From a virus: DNA of 24,275 bases. Where the stretch lies: IMG/VR virus record IMGVR_UViG_3300027980_000094, positions 1 through 24,275 of that record, one strand, 5' to 3'. A model generated the notes under the pieces. The model worked only from the letters and a program-made list of their open reading frames with translations, did not search any database and was not told where the DNA came from. Below, piece by piece: positions 8,235 through 15,196 of the stretch (position 1 is its first letter; the number at the start of each line of letters is the position of its first letter). A program made the position numbers and the translations under genes.

Positions 8235-8471
8235 ATGGACGATGAAATTCAGCAATTTAAGCAACATAATGGAAATGTAACATACTCAGTAAAGGAGCTA
8301 ATTGGAGCTCTACACACTAAACTAGACAAGATTGATGAGAAGCTTGAGGGTATGGTGTGCAAAACAGACTGTACTAATAGTCATGGTCGTATGAGAAACT
8401 ACGTCCACATGTTATTTACAATACTATTTACATTAATAGGCGGATTAGCTACTTACGTATTTGGGTTATAA
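8235..8471 (+). CDS. XhlA-like small membrane protein (78 aa)
   Basis: A short protein with a polar, helical N-terminal half (VKELIGALHTKLDKIDEKLEG) that probably forms a coiled coil, a pair of cysteines (VCKTDC), and one C-terminal hydrophobic helix (MLFTILFTLIGGLATYVFGL) that ends the protein. This is the plan of XhlA-type phage proteins, which sit in the membrane and work with holins during lysis; here it is a resemblance in architecture only. The start at 8235 follows a GGTGA ribosome binding site that overlaps the stop of the surface-protein gene. An upstream in-frame start at 8166 would lie inside that gene and is less likely. A holin-like gene follows at 8525. Confidence 0.65.
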   Translation: MDDEIQQFKQHNGNVTYSVKELIGALHTKLDKIDEKLEGMVCKTDCTNSHGRMRNYVHMLFTILFTLIGGLATYVFGL

Positions 8472-8479
8472 TAGTAACG

Positions 8480-8512
8480 TTTAAATATACATAGTACGTT
8501 ATATATGTTATA
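8480..8512 (+). promoter_or_regulatory. Internal archaeal-type promoter before the holin-like gene
   Basis: The interval contains a TTTAAATA box (8480-8487) and an AT-rich element, TACGTTATATATGTTATA (8495-8512), which recurs exactly at 14218-14235. The first box would give a start site near 8510 and a 15-base leader holding AAGGT before the ATG at 8525. The second box would place the start site about on the ATG. I cannot tell which is used. The exact repetition in two intergenic gaps supports a shared regulatory element. Confidence 0.5.
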
Positions 8513-8524
8513 AAGGTTATAAGA

Positions 8525-8695
8525 ATGGTTAAAAAAATAAGTTACGATTGGAAAAAAACTGCAAAGAAGTTCTTGTTTAGTGCATTATATGTTGTACTAG
8601 CTGGAGCTGCCGTTGTGTACGCTGATAATCCAGTTTATATTGCTATAGCACCATTATTACATGCTGCTGAAAACTGGTTGAAACACAAAAAATAG
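8525..8695 (+). CDS. Holin-like small membrane protein (56 aa)
   Basis: A 57-codon ORF. The product has a basic N-terminus (MVKKISYDWKKTAKK), a hydrophobic segment (FLFSALYVVLAGAAVVYA, about residues 16-33), a short turn (DNP), a second hydrophobic stretch (VYIAIAPLLHAA) and a basic end (WLKHKK). Two membrane spans with charged ends in under 60 residues is the plan of small holins, and the 'PLLHAAENWLKHK' ending recalls small phage holins. It has its own promoter-like region, follows an XhlA-like gene and ends on the ribosome binding site of the protease gene. Lysis timing is the inferred role. No endolysin gene is visible nearby, which weakens this. Confidence 0.6.
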   Translation: MVKKISYDWKKTAKKFLFSALYVVLAGAAVVYADNPVYIAIAPLLHAAENWLKHKK

Positions 8696-8703
8696 GTGAA
8701 CTA

Positions 8704-9369
8704 ATGCCAATGGAATTACTAAACAAACTACCGAAAGAAGCAAAATCAATATTTGAATCTAACTATAAGTCAGCCAAATCAAGAGGACTAGGTCCTACTG
8801 CTGCGTCTAAGATCGCAATGGGTGCTGTTAAAAGAGGATTCAAGAAGACTAATAGTGGTTGGGCTAAAAAGAATACTAAAGCTAGACTAACTGCAGTTAA
8901 GAGTGGATGGTTTAGTAAAGATTATTTCTTCAACATTGAAATCGCTAACAACTTATGGGATGACGAAGATCAACGTGCATCAGAGTACTTGTTAAAACGA
9001 TTAAGTGATGAGGGCAAGATTTCTGCTATTGGTGATGTTGATCACGAGACTTACTTCAAAGCAAACGGCGCTTTAGACAAACGTGCAGTAATTAATACTG
9101 ATACTGGTACTAAAGGGCTGTATAAAATGTTAAATTACAACTTCAAGGATGGTAAGATTAATGCTACGATCCAACTAAATAAAGATCACAAGCTGTTCGA
9201 TAAGTATCTTAAGCTGCACAAGACAGGTAAGTACCTGTATGCAAGTCCTGAGTTTGAGAACTGCGAGATTTCTGATGATGGTACGTTCGTTGATGCCGAT
9301 AGGTTAAACTGGACTATCACTGATGAACCAGCAAACAAAACACTAGCTCCGATGAGTGCTATTGTATAA
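8704..9369 (+). CDS. ChaB-domain head maturation protease (Mu gpI-like)
   Basis: Two parts are visible. Residues 1-48 (LPKEAKSIFESNYKSAKSRG ... KIAMGAVKRGFKK) match the pattern of the ChaB family, small DNA/nucleic-acid-associated domains that recur in phage proteins. Residues about 70-221 show the layout of Mu gpI-type prohead proteases: GDVDHE (His114), then LYASPEFE (Ser181), then WTITDEPANKTLAP. In that family the Asp/His region and the Ser-Pro segment belong to the active site, so His114 and Ser181 are the likely catalytic residues; this is inferred. The enzyme would cleave scaffold and capsid proteins during procapsid maturation. Its place just before the coiled-coil/scaffold-like genes and the capsid gene supports this. 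AGGTGA, overlapping the stop of the previous gene, sets the start. Confidence 0.75.
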   Translation: MPMELLNKLPKEAKSIFESNYKSAKSRGLGPTAASKIAMGAVKRGFKKTNSGWAKKNTKARLTAVKSGWFSKDYFFNIEIANNLWDDEDQRASEYLLKRLSDEGKISAIGDVDHETYFKANGALDKRAVINTDTGTKGLYKMLNYNFKDGKINATIQLNKDHKLFDKYLKLHKTGKYLYASPEFENCEISDDGTFVDADRLNWTITDEPANKTLAPMSAIV

Positions 9370-9382
9370 TAAGGTGAATTAA

Positions 9383-9769
9383 ATGACTGAAAAAAGCAAG
9401 ACTAGATCCCCACAGGAAACAAAACACATGATTGCAACTGTGAGAAAAACTAAAACACAAGACATTAAAGTTCTTGAACTAAAAAAACAAGAACTAGAGC
9501 TAATCAAACAACTAAGATCGTTTGAGCATAACAACAATAGTGTAGATGAAACAGGTAAACCCAGCTACGCTAACATGCAAGAATATCACGACTTAGTTGG
9601 CCAATACAAAGACGTTCAGTTAAAGTATAAAGACATGGAACTTAATGATGCCATTTCACAACTTGAAGAACGTATTAAAGGTACTGATAAGATCATCGCT
9701 GAGATGAGTCGAGGTATTGATAATAGTATTGTTGAAGAAGCAATTGCGGAGGCTAAGCAAGATGAGTGA
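9383..9769 (+). CDS. Coiled-coil protein, possible scaffold or core component
   Basis: A 128-aa highly charged protein with long helical stretches (IKVLELKKQELELIKQLRSF; later VQLKYKDMELNDAISQLEER) that look like a coiled coil broken by a polar loop around residues 52-66. An AAGGTGA ribosome binding site precedes the ATG, and the 3' end overlaps the next gene by 8 bases. It sits between the protease and the putative scaffold, so an internal procapsid role (a second scaffold, or a portal-associated factor) is plausible. No named family is recognised. Confidence 0.7.
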   Translation: MTEKSKTRSPQETKHMIATVRKTKTQDIKVLELKKQELELIKQLRSFEHNNNSVDETGKPSYANMQEYHDLVGQYKDVQLKYKDMELNDAISQLEERIKGTDKIIAEMSRGIDNSIVEEAIAEAKQDE

Positions 9770-10253
9770 TTTACCTCCAACTCAACCACCTGTAGAGAAC
9801 CAGTCTGCAGAATTACAAACTAATACTCAAACTACAACACCACCACCAGCTCAGCAAGAAGATAGTTACAGCCAGATAGTAAAGGAAATTGAAAGTAACC
9901 AACAGAAAGAGAAGGCACAGTTGTTATCTGACATGGAGAAGATGATAGAGGCTAAATTCAGTAAAAAGGAAGAAGCATCTAAAGAGCAACTACAAGCATT
10001 AGAGAAACAACTTAAAGAAGTAGAAGCGAAAGCTGAAAGGGAGAAAGAGGAACTGATAAAGAAACAAAAGGAAGAGATGAAGAACAGTTTAGCTAACATT
10101 GACAAATTTATGTCAGAAAGTAAAGCTGTAGTTCCAAACTCTGACAGTCCTTACAGAAACAAACCAGAGGAACAAGTAGCGAAGACAGAGGGAGAGAGAT
10201 TGAACGAGTTTATGAACGCTCTTTATGCTAATGGGCGTGTTGGTGGCGCGTAA
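9762..10253 (+). CDS. Putative scaffolding protein
   Basis: A 163-aa protein with a Pro/Gln/Thr-rich disordered N-terminus (residues 1-35, including TTTPPPAQQEDS). A strongly charged Lys/Glu coiled coil follows (about 50-120, KEQLQALEKQLKEVEAKAER), then a short tail ending RLNEFMNALYANGRVGGA. This is a typical scaffold composition, and it lies directly between protease and major capsid genes, the standard place. I choose the ATG at 9762, overlapping the previous stop, with GGAGG 9 bases upstream; an in-frame start at 9717 would lie well inside the neighbour. The C-terminal helix is where scaffold proteins usually bind the capsid subunit. Confidence 0.75.
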   Translation: MSDLPPTQPPVENQSAELQTNTQTTTPPPAQQEDSYSQIVKEIESNQQKEKAQLLSDMEKMIEAKFSKKEEASKEQLQALEKQLKEVEAKAEREKEELIKKQKEEMKNSLANIDKFMSESKAVVPNSDSPYRNKPEEQVAKTEGERLNEFMNALYANGRVGGA

Positions 10254-10311
10254 TAATAATTTCATGATTTAGACTAAGTGATTTGAACCAAGAACTAGAG
10301 GAAAACAAAAA
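10254..10311 (+). promoter_or_regulatory. Leader of the major capsid gene
   Basis: The 58-base gap before the capsid gene has stop-like TAATAATAA at its left end and a purine-rich ribosome binding site (AGAGGA) about 9 bases before the ATG. There is no clear TATA box and no T-tract, so I see no separate promoter or terminator here, although the downstream product must be abundant. Confidence 0.3.
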
Positions 10312-11196
10312 ATGACAATAACAGAAAATATTTTTTCACGAAGTAGCACTGCTGCTGCTTACGTTTCACCTATTATATGGGATGATAAATTAGAAAAATA
10401 TGTTTATGATGCTGCAGTATTCCCTCGATTTGCTGTTAATGATACTAGACACCTGAACAAACCAGGAAGACAAGTAAATTACCAGTTCAACGCAGGATAC
10501 AGTATGGGTCTATTAACAGAAGGGATTGCAACACCAGTAAGTGAGTTAAGCTTCACTCAAGTAACATTAACATTTAATGCGTACGGAGATGCAAAACAAA
10601 TTACTGAAGAAGAGTTAGCTCAAGGATTCGATTACTTACTAAGTGATATTAAACAGAACGCAGTAGGATCAGCAATTGAAAACAGAGATGCTGTTATCGT
10701 AACAGAATTACTAACTTCATCTGGTACTGGTATTTACTCAAACGGTAAAGCATCAGGAACAATCTCTTCAACAGACACATTTAATACTGACATGGTTGCA
10801 GATTTAAAAGTTGCAATGGCTCAATCACAAGCTAAAGAGTGCCAAGGTATTGTAGTTCATCCAGAACAGTACGGAGATATGTTAAAACTACCTAACTTCG
10901 TGAACGCTTCTCAGTACGGTGACGGAAGAGTAATCAGATCAGGAGAAATTGGATCATACATAGGAATCCCTATTATGATGAGTAACCAAATTACTACTGC
11001 TAGTGAGAACTCAATCACAGTATACAAGGCTATCGCATTAGGTAGACGACCATTCGTATACGCAACAAAAAAGATGATGACTTTCGGTTTCGAGCAAGAA
11101 ACATTGAGAGACAGAACAATCACTGCTTCATGGTGGGAAATGTTTGGAGTTTCAATATTAAGAAATGACAGCGTTATCATTATGACATCAGCTTAA
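10312..11196 (+). CDS. Major capsid protein (HK97 fold)
   Basis: A 294-aa protein that would assemble the icosahedral shell. Family signs: an N-terminal arm before SPIIWDDKLEKYVYDAAVF; the E-loop region with LTFNAYGDAKQITEEEL; the long spine helix (FDYLLSDIKQNAVGSAIENR); and the P/A-domain pattern GIVVHPEQYGDMLKLPNF ... GEIGSYIGIPIMMSNQ, which is characteristic of HK97-type capsid proteins ('VxxPxxYxxL ... G.IG...G..I..S'). The C-terminal part (WWEMFGVSILRNDSVIIMTSA) is the usual closing strand pair. No large N-terminal delta domain is present, which agrees with a separate scaffold gene upstream. Neighbours on both sides are head genes. Confidence 0.93.
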   Translation: MTITENIFSRSSTAAAYVSPIIWDDKLEKYVYDAAVFPRFAVNDTRHLNKPGRQVNYQFNAGYSMGLLTEGIATPVSELSFTQVTLTFNAYGDAKQITEEELAQGFDYLLSDIKQNAVGSAIENRDAVIVTELLTSSGTGIYSNGKASGTISSTDTFNTDMVADLKVAMAQSQAKECQGIVVHPEQYGDMLKLPNFVNASQYGDGRVIRSGEIGSYIGIPIMMSNQITTASENSITVYKAIALGRRPFVYATKKMMTFGFEQETLRDRTITASWWEMFGVSILRNDSVIIMTSA

Positions 11197-11211
11197 GTGA
11201 GGTAAATTAAG

Positions 11212-11604
11212 ATGACTAAAACAATAATTGTAAGAATTGCAGAAGGACTTAAATCAGGTTCTGATGTTATACCTGCTACTGCTCACGCTGCTATTGCTGC
11301 AGGTAAAGTAGTACAGATTGCTGTTGCAACTGGCGCTACTGCCGCTCCTGCTGACAACGATAGACTAGGTCTATTTGGTGTAGCTTTAGAAGCTGTAGCA
11401 TCTGGTGCAGAAGGTAGATTTAAAATAGGAGGATACGTAGACGTAATGACTGGAGATACTTCAGCTATCGGTACATTCATGAACCCAATGGCTGACATGA
11501 TGGTTAACGCTCTAGGTACTCAAGCTGACGGTAACGGATTCTGTAAATTACTAGAAGCCGGAGTAGACGGATCACTTAAAAAAGCTTTGATCGTAAATCA
11601 GTAG
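11212..11604 (+). CDS. Capsid decoration/cement protein (DUF2190-like)
   Basis: A 130-aa Ala/Gly-rich beta protein. The pattern AAGKVVQIA ... LGLFGVALEAVASGAEGRFKIGGYVDV matches the short capsid cement proteins often annotated as DUF2190, which bind the outside of the shell after expansion. Its place directly after the major capsid gene (15-base gap, GAGGT ribosome binding site) is the usual one. Its role in stabilising the filled head is taken from relatives. Confidence 0.7.
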   Translation: MTKTIIVRIAEGLKSGSDVIPATAHAAIAAGKVVQIAVATGATAAPADNDRLGLFGVALEAVASGAEGRFKIGGYVDVMTGDTSAIGTFMNPMADMMVNALGTQADGNGFCKLLEAGVDGSLKKALIVNQ

Positions 11605-11613
11605 GTGAGTTAA

Positions 11614-12315
11614 ATGACCTACAAATATGATTACGATTTAGGTGGAATACTTAAGAGAAAAAGTATACAAGCTCAGTTAGATTTAACTAATCTTAACATT
11701 GTTGAAGCCGCAGGTCCATTGGTAAAAGCTGGTACAAGCGCATTACCTTTGACATCATCTGTTGCTGATACAAAGTTTTTCCAAGAATATGTTAAGTCAA
11801 CTGCTACATCAGGAGATAATCGTGCGAGATATTCACGATTATATTTAGCTGGTGCAGGAGGCGGTGGAGAGGCTTTAAGAGCATTCACTACTGTTCAGGC
11901 TGCTTGTGGTACTGCTCATGGTGCACATATATCCTTAAACTTCGCTGGTACAACTACTGGTGAACTATCAGGATTAGGTGTAGCAGGTAGATTCACATTA
12001 CACATCCCTGACGATGCTGCATGGGAAGGCGGAACATTATCAGCAGTTCAAGCTGAGATTTGGGCTGATGGTGCTGCTTCAGATCCTGATGGTTTAACTG
12101 AACTTTCAATGTTTAGAGCTGTTATCGGTGGTAACACTACTGGTGATGACGATATTGAAACTGATGTTGCTTTCCTATCAATTAGTACTGCTGGCGGTGC
12201 TGCCTCAGGTGCTATGGTTGATTCAGATATTACTGCATTAACTGGTAAAGCGGGATTACGTGTAAAAGTAAACGGTTCGTTATATGGTTATATACCAATT
12301 GTAACAGGATCCTAA
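11614..12315 (+). CDS. Conserved head-associated beta protein (233 aa), probable second decoration protein
   Basis: A Gly/Ala/Thr-rich protein with a tight glycine run (AGAGGGGEALRAFTTV, residues ~79-94) followed by AHGAHISLNFAG and GTLSAVQAEIWADGAASDPD. This arrangement recurs in proteins encoded just after capsid genes in many head-tailed viruses, where they are usually labelled hypothetical or decoration proteins. It would be a virion surface or head component, though I have no direct proof. AGGTGA sets the start. A strong T-tract follows the stop codon at once, suggesting that transcription of the capsid genes often ends here. Confidence 0.6.
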   Translation: MTYKYDYDLGGILKRKSIQAQLDLTNLNIVEAAGPLVKAGTSALPLTSSVADTKFFQEYVKSTATSGDNRARYSRLYLAGAGGGGEALRAFTTVQAACGTAHGAHISLNFAGTTTGELSGLGVAGRFTLHIPDDAAWEGGTLSAVQAEIWADGAASDPDGLTELSMFRAVIGGNTTGDDDIETDVAFLSISTAGGAASGAMVDSDITALTGKAGLRVKVNGSLYGYIPIVTGS

Positions 12316-12331
12316 TTTTTTTATTTTTTTT
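12316..12331 (+). terminator. T-tract terminator after the capsid/decoration genes
   Basis: A run of seven Ts, an A, and eight Ts begins at the first base after the stop codon. Archaeal polymerases terminate on such tracts without a hairpin. Downstream genes lie on the same strand with no obvious new promoter until about 14200, so termination is probably partial and lowers expression of the connector genes relative to the capsid genes. Confidence 0.6.
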
Positions 12332-12358
12332 AATTATTTATTATTATGAGATGAAAAC

Positions 12359-12667
12359 ATGGAATTGAACTTAAAAGACAGATTAATGATATTAAGAATA
12401 TTACCTAAAGAAGGTAATTTAATAACACTAAGGTTACTGAGAGAACTTATTACTAAACTTGGTATCACTGATGAAGAACATAAAGAATATGATATTGTTC
12501 AGAAAGATGGCAGAATATCTTGGGATGACCAGAAAGCTTCAGAGCTTAAGGAATTTGAACTTGGAGATGCTACCATGGGAGTTATCAAAGACGAGTTGAA
12601 TAAACTAAATAAACAGAATAAACTTGATATGGAATTATTGTCATTAGCTGATAAGTTTATTGATTGA
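12359..12667 (+). CDS. Conserved small head/neck-region protein (102 aa)
   Basis: A mostly helical protein: LKDRLMILRILPKEGNLITL at residues 5-24, then KDGRISWDD in the middle, and a Lys/Asn/Leu-rich C-terminal helix (KDELNKLNKQNKLDMELLSLADKF). The opening 'RLxILxILPKEGNLITLRxLRxL' is a pattern I recall from uncharacterised proteins of head-tailed viruses, so I treat it as conserved but of unknown function. The ribosome binding site is weak (GATGA before the ATG). It lies between decoration and connector genes, where a regulator or assembly helper is as likely as a structural part. Confidence 0.7.
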   Translation: MELNLKDRLMILRILPKEGNLITLRLLRELITKLGITDEEHKEYDIVQKDGRISWDDQKASELKEFELGDATMGVIKDELNKLNKQNKLDMELLSLADKFID

Positions 12668-12681
12668 AACGGTGATTTGAA

Positions 12682-13098
12682 ATGGATTATGCAGAGAAAC
12701 AAAATATATTAAGTTCAAGATTAAAGGCTAGCGGTATGAAAGTACCAATGGTAAGACAACGGTTTCCTATGACTGATGGTATTCAGCAGAAGGTAACTTT
12801 AAAATCAAAGATAACAGATACTTTCATGAACATTGGATTCATGGCTGGTATAGAGAACACAATCAACGGTAATGTTGCCGATAGATTATTGGATGATTAC
12901 GGAGACATATTTGAAGTAATTAAGGTTAACAACATTCCAGTAATGAAGGGCGCTAAAGACAACGAAAAGTCTAAGTTGGTTGATGAAGTACTATCTAAGC
13001 TAAAAGAACAATATGACTTTGTACCTAAGGATCAAAAGCCTTCAGGTCGAAGTCGTACTGAAGAACCAAAGTCAGAAAAGGTATCTCAAACTAAATGA
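12682..13098 (+). CDS. Hypothetical protein (138 aa)
   Basis: A 138-aa basic protein preceded by a GGTGAT ribosome binding site. The centre (TFMNIGFMAGIENTINGNVADRLLDDYGDIFEVIKV) looks folded. The last ~25 residues (DQKPSGRSRTEEPKSEKVSQTK) are polar and probably disordered. No family is recognised. Since the neighbours are decoration and connector genes, a minor head or packaging-related role is possible but unproven. Confidence 0.65.
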   Translation: MDYAEKQNILSSRLKASGMKVPMVRQRFPMTDGIQQKVTLKSKITDTFMNIGFMAGIENTINGNVADRLLDDYGDIFEVIKVNNIPVMKGAKDNEKSKLVDEVLSKLKEQYDFVPKDQKPSGRSRTEEPKSEKVSQTK

Positions 13099-13110
13099 GG
13101 TAAAAATTAA

Positions 13111-13788
13111 ATGTCACGTTACGTAACCCTATCCGATATAGAGGACCAATTAGATATTAGTATTAATAATACCGACTACCCTAAACAGTCGTTGGTAGAG
13201 CACTGGATTAAGTTGTCCGAGGATGAGGTTGACAGACTGACTGAATCTCGTTGGGATCTCCATAAGGTAGAGAACGAGTTGATCTATCCTGATGGTCAAA
13301 CCAACGAGTTTATTTTACGTAACCGACCGCTAAGTAAGATATTTAGTATCGAGGTTAATGGTGGTGATAAGTGGGACGAGAGTTGGACTACTTACGCTTC
13401 CACTAGCTATCGTATTGCTAAAGCTAACATTGCTAAGGTTGAGACTAAGGATTACTACTGGTTGGATGAACAACTTAGGGTTACTTACGAGGCAGGTTAC
13501 GAAACTATTCCTTCTTACATCAAGCAGTTAGTTCGACTACTGGTTGAGAAACATCATTTAATGGGTAGACTAGGTCAAGCTGCATCAGATACTGAGAACG
13601 TATCAGTTGCTGTTATCCGTATTAGTGATAAGTCTAACGCTAGCATGAAGTACAAGACTGACGTTCTACAGGAAGAGATTAATCATACTCTATCATTACT
13701 AAAGAAGATGAAGGCCAGAAACTTTAGAGTGTTTACTACTAACTGTGGTAACTTTAGTATGCGATACAGGTGTAATAATGGTTATTAG
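13111..13788 (+). CDS. Head-tail connector (adaptor) protein, gp6-like
   Basis: A 225-aa protein with the layout of portal adaptors of the HK97 gp6/SPP1 gp15 type: an N-terminal helix after YVTLSDIEDQLDI; a helix with KLSEDEVDRLTESRWD; a beta excursion (LIYPDGQTNEFILRNRPLSKIFSIEVNG ... LRVTYEAGYETIP); and then helices (SYIKQLVRLLVEKHHLMGRL). 'Nucleus of folded helices, then Y-x-A-G-Y-xx-I-P' is typical of this family. It would form the ring below the portal. GAGGT precedes the ATG. The 3' end overlaps the next gene by 11 bases. Confidence 0.8.
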   Translation: MSRYVTLSDIEDQLDISINNTDYPKQSLVEHWIKLSEDEVDRLTESRWDLHKVENELIYPDGQTNEFILRNRPLSKIFSIEVNGGDKWDESWTTYASTSYRIAKANIAKVETKDYYWLDEQLRVTYEAGYETIPSYIKQLVRLLVEKHHLMGRLGQAASDTENVSVAVIRISDKSNASMKYKTDVLQEEINHTLSLLKKMKARNFRVFTTNCGNFSMRYRCNNGY

Positions 13789-14194
13789 AGCTAAGACGTT
13801 CGAGAAGCTTAGGGATAAGCTTAACTCAGACATTATAGGTCCATATGGAACTGCATTAGGACTTGGTGTAGACTTAGAGGTAAGGAAGTATTCCTTCACT
13901 ACTAATGAATACGGTGATCGTATGGATGACGTGTATGTCAGCTCAGTGTTCGTTAAGGGTATTGTAGTTAATAGTTCTGACAATACAGATAGCCAGGTAC
14001 TTGATTTGAACGTGCGTGGCGGTGAACAGAGATTGTATGTACCTGTTGATACTGTTGTTGATGACACTGCTGATGATCATTATGAGTTTGTATTTGATGG
14101 CAATACATTTGTATTAGTGTTCAGTAATAAGATTGGTAACGTGGCTAATATGGGCGGAGTTATCAAAGAGATTACTTTAAAGCCAAAGAACTAA
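13778..14194 (+). CDS. Putative head-closure/neck protein (138 aa)
   Basis: A 138-aa protein with a long helical start (RAKTFEKLRDKLNSDIIGPYGTAL) and a beta-rich remainder (VDLEVRKYSFTTNEYGDRMD, then VFVKGIVVN and FVFDGNTFVLVFSNKIG). A helix followed by a beta barrel whose loop carries 'N-x-Y-G-D' fits head-closure (stopper) proteins that cap the connector after packaging. This is inferred from position and fold pattern. I use the ATG at 13778, preceded by AGGTG at 5 bases; an in-frame GTG at 13745 has no such signal. The gene ends just before the third promoter region. Confidence 0.6.
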   Translation: MVIRAKTFEKLRDKLNSDIIGPYGTALGLGVDLEVRKYSFTTNEYGDRMDDVYVSSVFVKGIVVNSSDNTDSQVLDLNVRGGEQRLYVPVDTVVDDTADDHYEFVFDGNTFVLVFSNKIGNVANMGGVIKEITLKPKN

Positions 14195-14200
14195 TAGATA

Positions 14201-14253
14201 GTTTTATATATGTACATTACGTTATATATGTTATAGACTACGTAAGGTCTATA
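14201..14253 (+). promoter_or_regulatory. Third promoter region with repeated element and inverted repeat
   Basis: This region has a GTTTTATATA box (14201-14210) and the 18-base element TACGTTATATATGTTATA (14218-14235), identical to 8495-8512. The inverted repeat TATAGAC/GTCTATA (14232-14238 and 14247-14253) follows at once. If the inner TATATAT (14223-14229) is the TATA box, transcription would begin near 14252 and give a 20-base leader with TAGGT before the ATG at 14272. The inverted repeat would then cover the space between TATA box and start site, a classic repressor position. This suggests separate timing of tail genes; it is inferred. Confidence 0.55.
14232..14253. repeat. Inverted repeat at the tail-gene promoter (possible operator)
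   Basis: Arms TATAGAC and GTCTATA (7 bp, perfect) flank TACGTAAG, whose first six bases are themselves a palindrome. The whole 22-bp segment is close to a two-fold symmetric site such as a dimeric regulator would bind. As RNA it could only form a weak AT-rich hairpin, so a DNA operator seems more likely than a terminator. Confidence 0.45.
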
Positions 14254-14271
14254 CAATAACGTAGGTCACGT

Positions 14272-14694
14272 ATGACAATAAGTAAAGCCACATTTAGAGC
14301 TAATGTATATAGCGATGTTAGATCCGTAATTAATACTAAAGTTGCAGACCCTAAATCACGAGGGAAACAATGGATTTTTTCTACTTTACCAGACCTTACT
14401 ACTAACTTTGTTGGATACCCAATAATAATAATTTCTCCTGCTAATCGGGACAAGACTAGAGAGTTGTTTGATAATAGTCACTATGACGATTCAACTCCAC
14501 TTACAATCACAATTTACGATACTAAGAAGGCTGACGTCGACACACTATCAGATAGTGTTGATGCTGTCATGATTCCTTCAAACTTTACACAATTTACATT
14601 TGGCGACTACGACGAAGACACTAATAACATCAAACTTAATGAGCAGAACGTTCATGCTAGGACGATGACATACTTCGTTGAGGTTGACTATTAA
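14272..14694 (+). CDS. Putative tail terminator/tail-completion protein (140 aa)
   Basis: A 140-aa alpha/beta protein. An N-terminal helix (SKATFRANVYSDVRSVINTK) is followed by FVGYPIIIISPANRD, then TPLTITIYDTKKADVDTLSDSV and the closing strand MTYFVEVDY. Tail terminator proteins (gpU, gp17 of SPP1) have this order: a helix, 'YP.I.I', 'L.I.I.......L...D.I' and a final strand. It would cap the tail tube at the head-proximal end. The start has TAGGT about 5 bases upstream. The stop TAA overlaps the next ATG. Function is assigned from pattern and place. Confidence 0.6.
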   Translation: MTISKATFRANVYSDVRSVINTKVADPKSRGKQWIFSTLPDLTTNFVGYPIIIISPANRDKTRELFDNSHYDDSTPLTITIYDTKKADVDTLSDSVDAVMIPSNFTQFTFGDYDEDTNNIKLNEQNVHARTMTYFVEVDY

Positions 14695-15173
14695 TGGCAC
14701 AACTTAAGGTTGACGAGAGATCACTTGCTAAGTTGAAAAACATAGTAAGAGATCAGATACTAGTGCCAAAACTAAATGAAATTAGTAGAGGAGTGCGTAA
14801 AGACATCAGTAATACTGCTGAAAAGTATCGTGGTGCAAGTGTACCTAGTATGGCTGACATTGGCGCTACGACTACAATTAAAGATCGTAGATCTACAAAA
14901 TATCGTGTTCAACCTATCCCAGGTACTGAGCACACATTCAAGATTAACCTAGAAGGTTACCAAGCAGATCAGTGGTTCGACATTGATCGTACTCCTGGCT
15001 TAAGGGCTTGGGTGGATAAGAAGATACCAAACTATGGAGCGAACAGGTTAAAGGTTCGTGGGAAAGGTAGTTCAGGATCTCCAGCTCCACTAGGTAGCCC
15101 TGATAGAGATATGTTTGGAATAGCATTCAAGAATTTGATTGGACGTGACAGAACTAAGTATGGACTAAAATAA
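14694..15173 (+). CDS. Putative neck/tail-completion protein (159 aa, HK97 gp10-like position)
   Basis: A basic protein starting with helices (DERSLAKLKNIVRDQILVPKLNEISRG) and followed by a beta region (RRSTKYRVQPIPGTEHTFKINLEGY) and a Gly/Pro-rich loop (GKGSSGSPAPLGSP). HK97 gp10-type proteins, which join connector and tail, start with a long helix and contain such extended loops. The gene shares one base with its upstream neighbour (TAATG), so translation is coupled. The assignment rests on position and general shape. The usual order gp10-then-terminator seems reversed here, which is a reason for caution. Confidence 0.5.
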   Translation: MAQLKVDERSLAKLKNIVRDQILVPKLNEISRGVRKDISNTAEKYRGASVPSMADIGATTTIKDRRSTKYRVQPIPGTEHTFKINLEGYQADQWFDIDRTPGLRAWVDKKIPNYGANRLKVRGKGSSGSPAPLGSPDRDMFGIAFKNLIGRDRTKYGLK

Positions 15174-15196
15174 ATTAACATGAGGTAAAACAAAAC

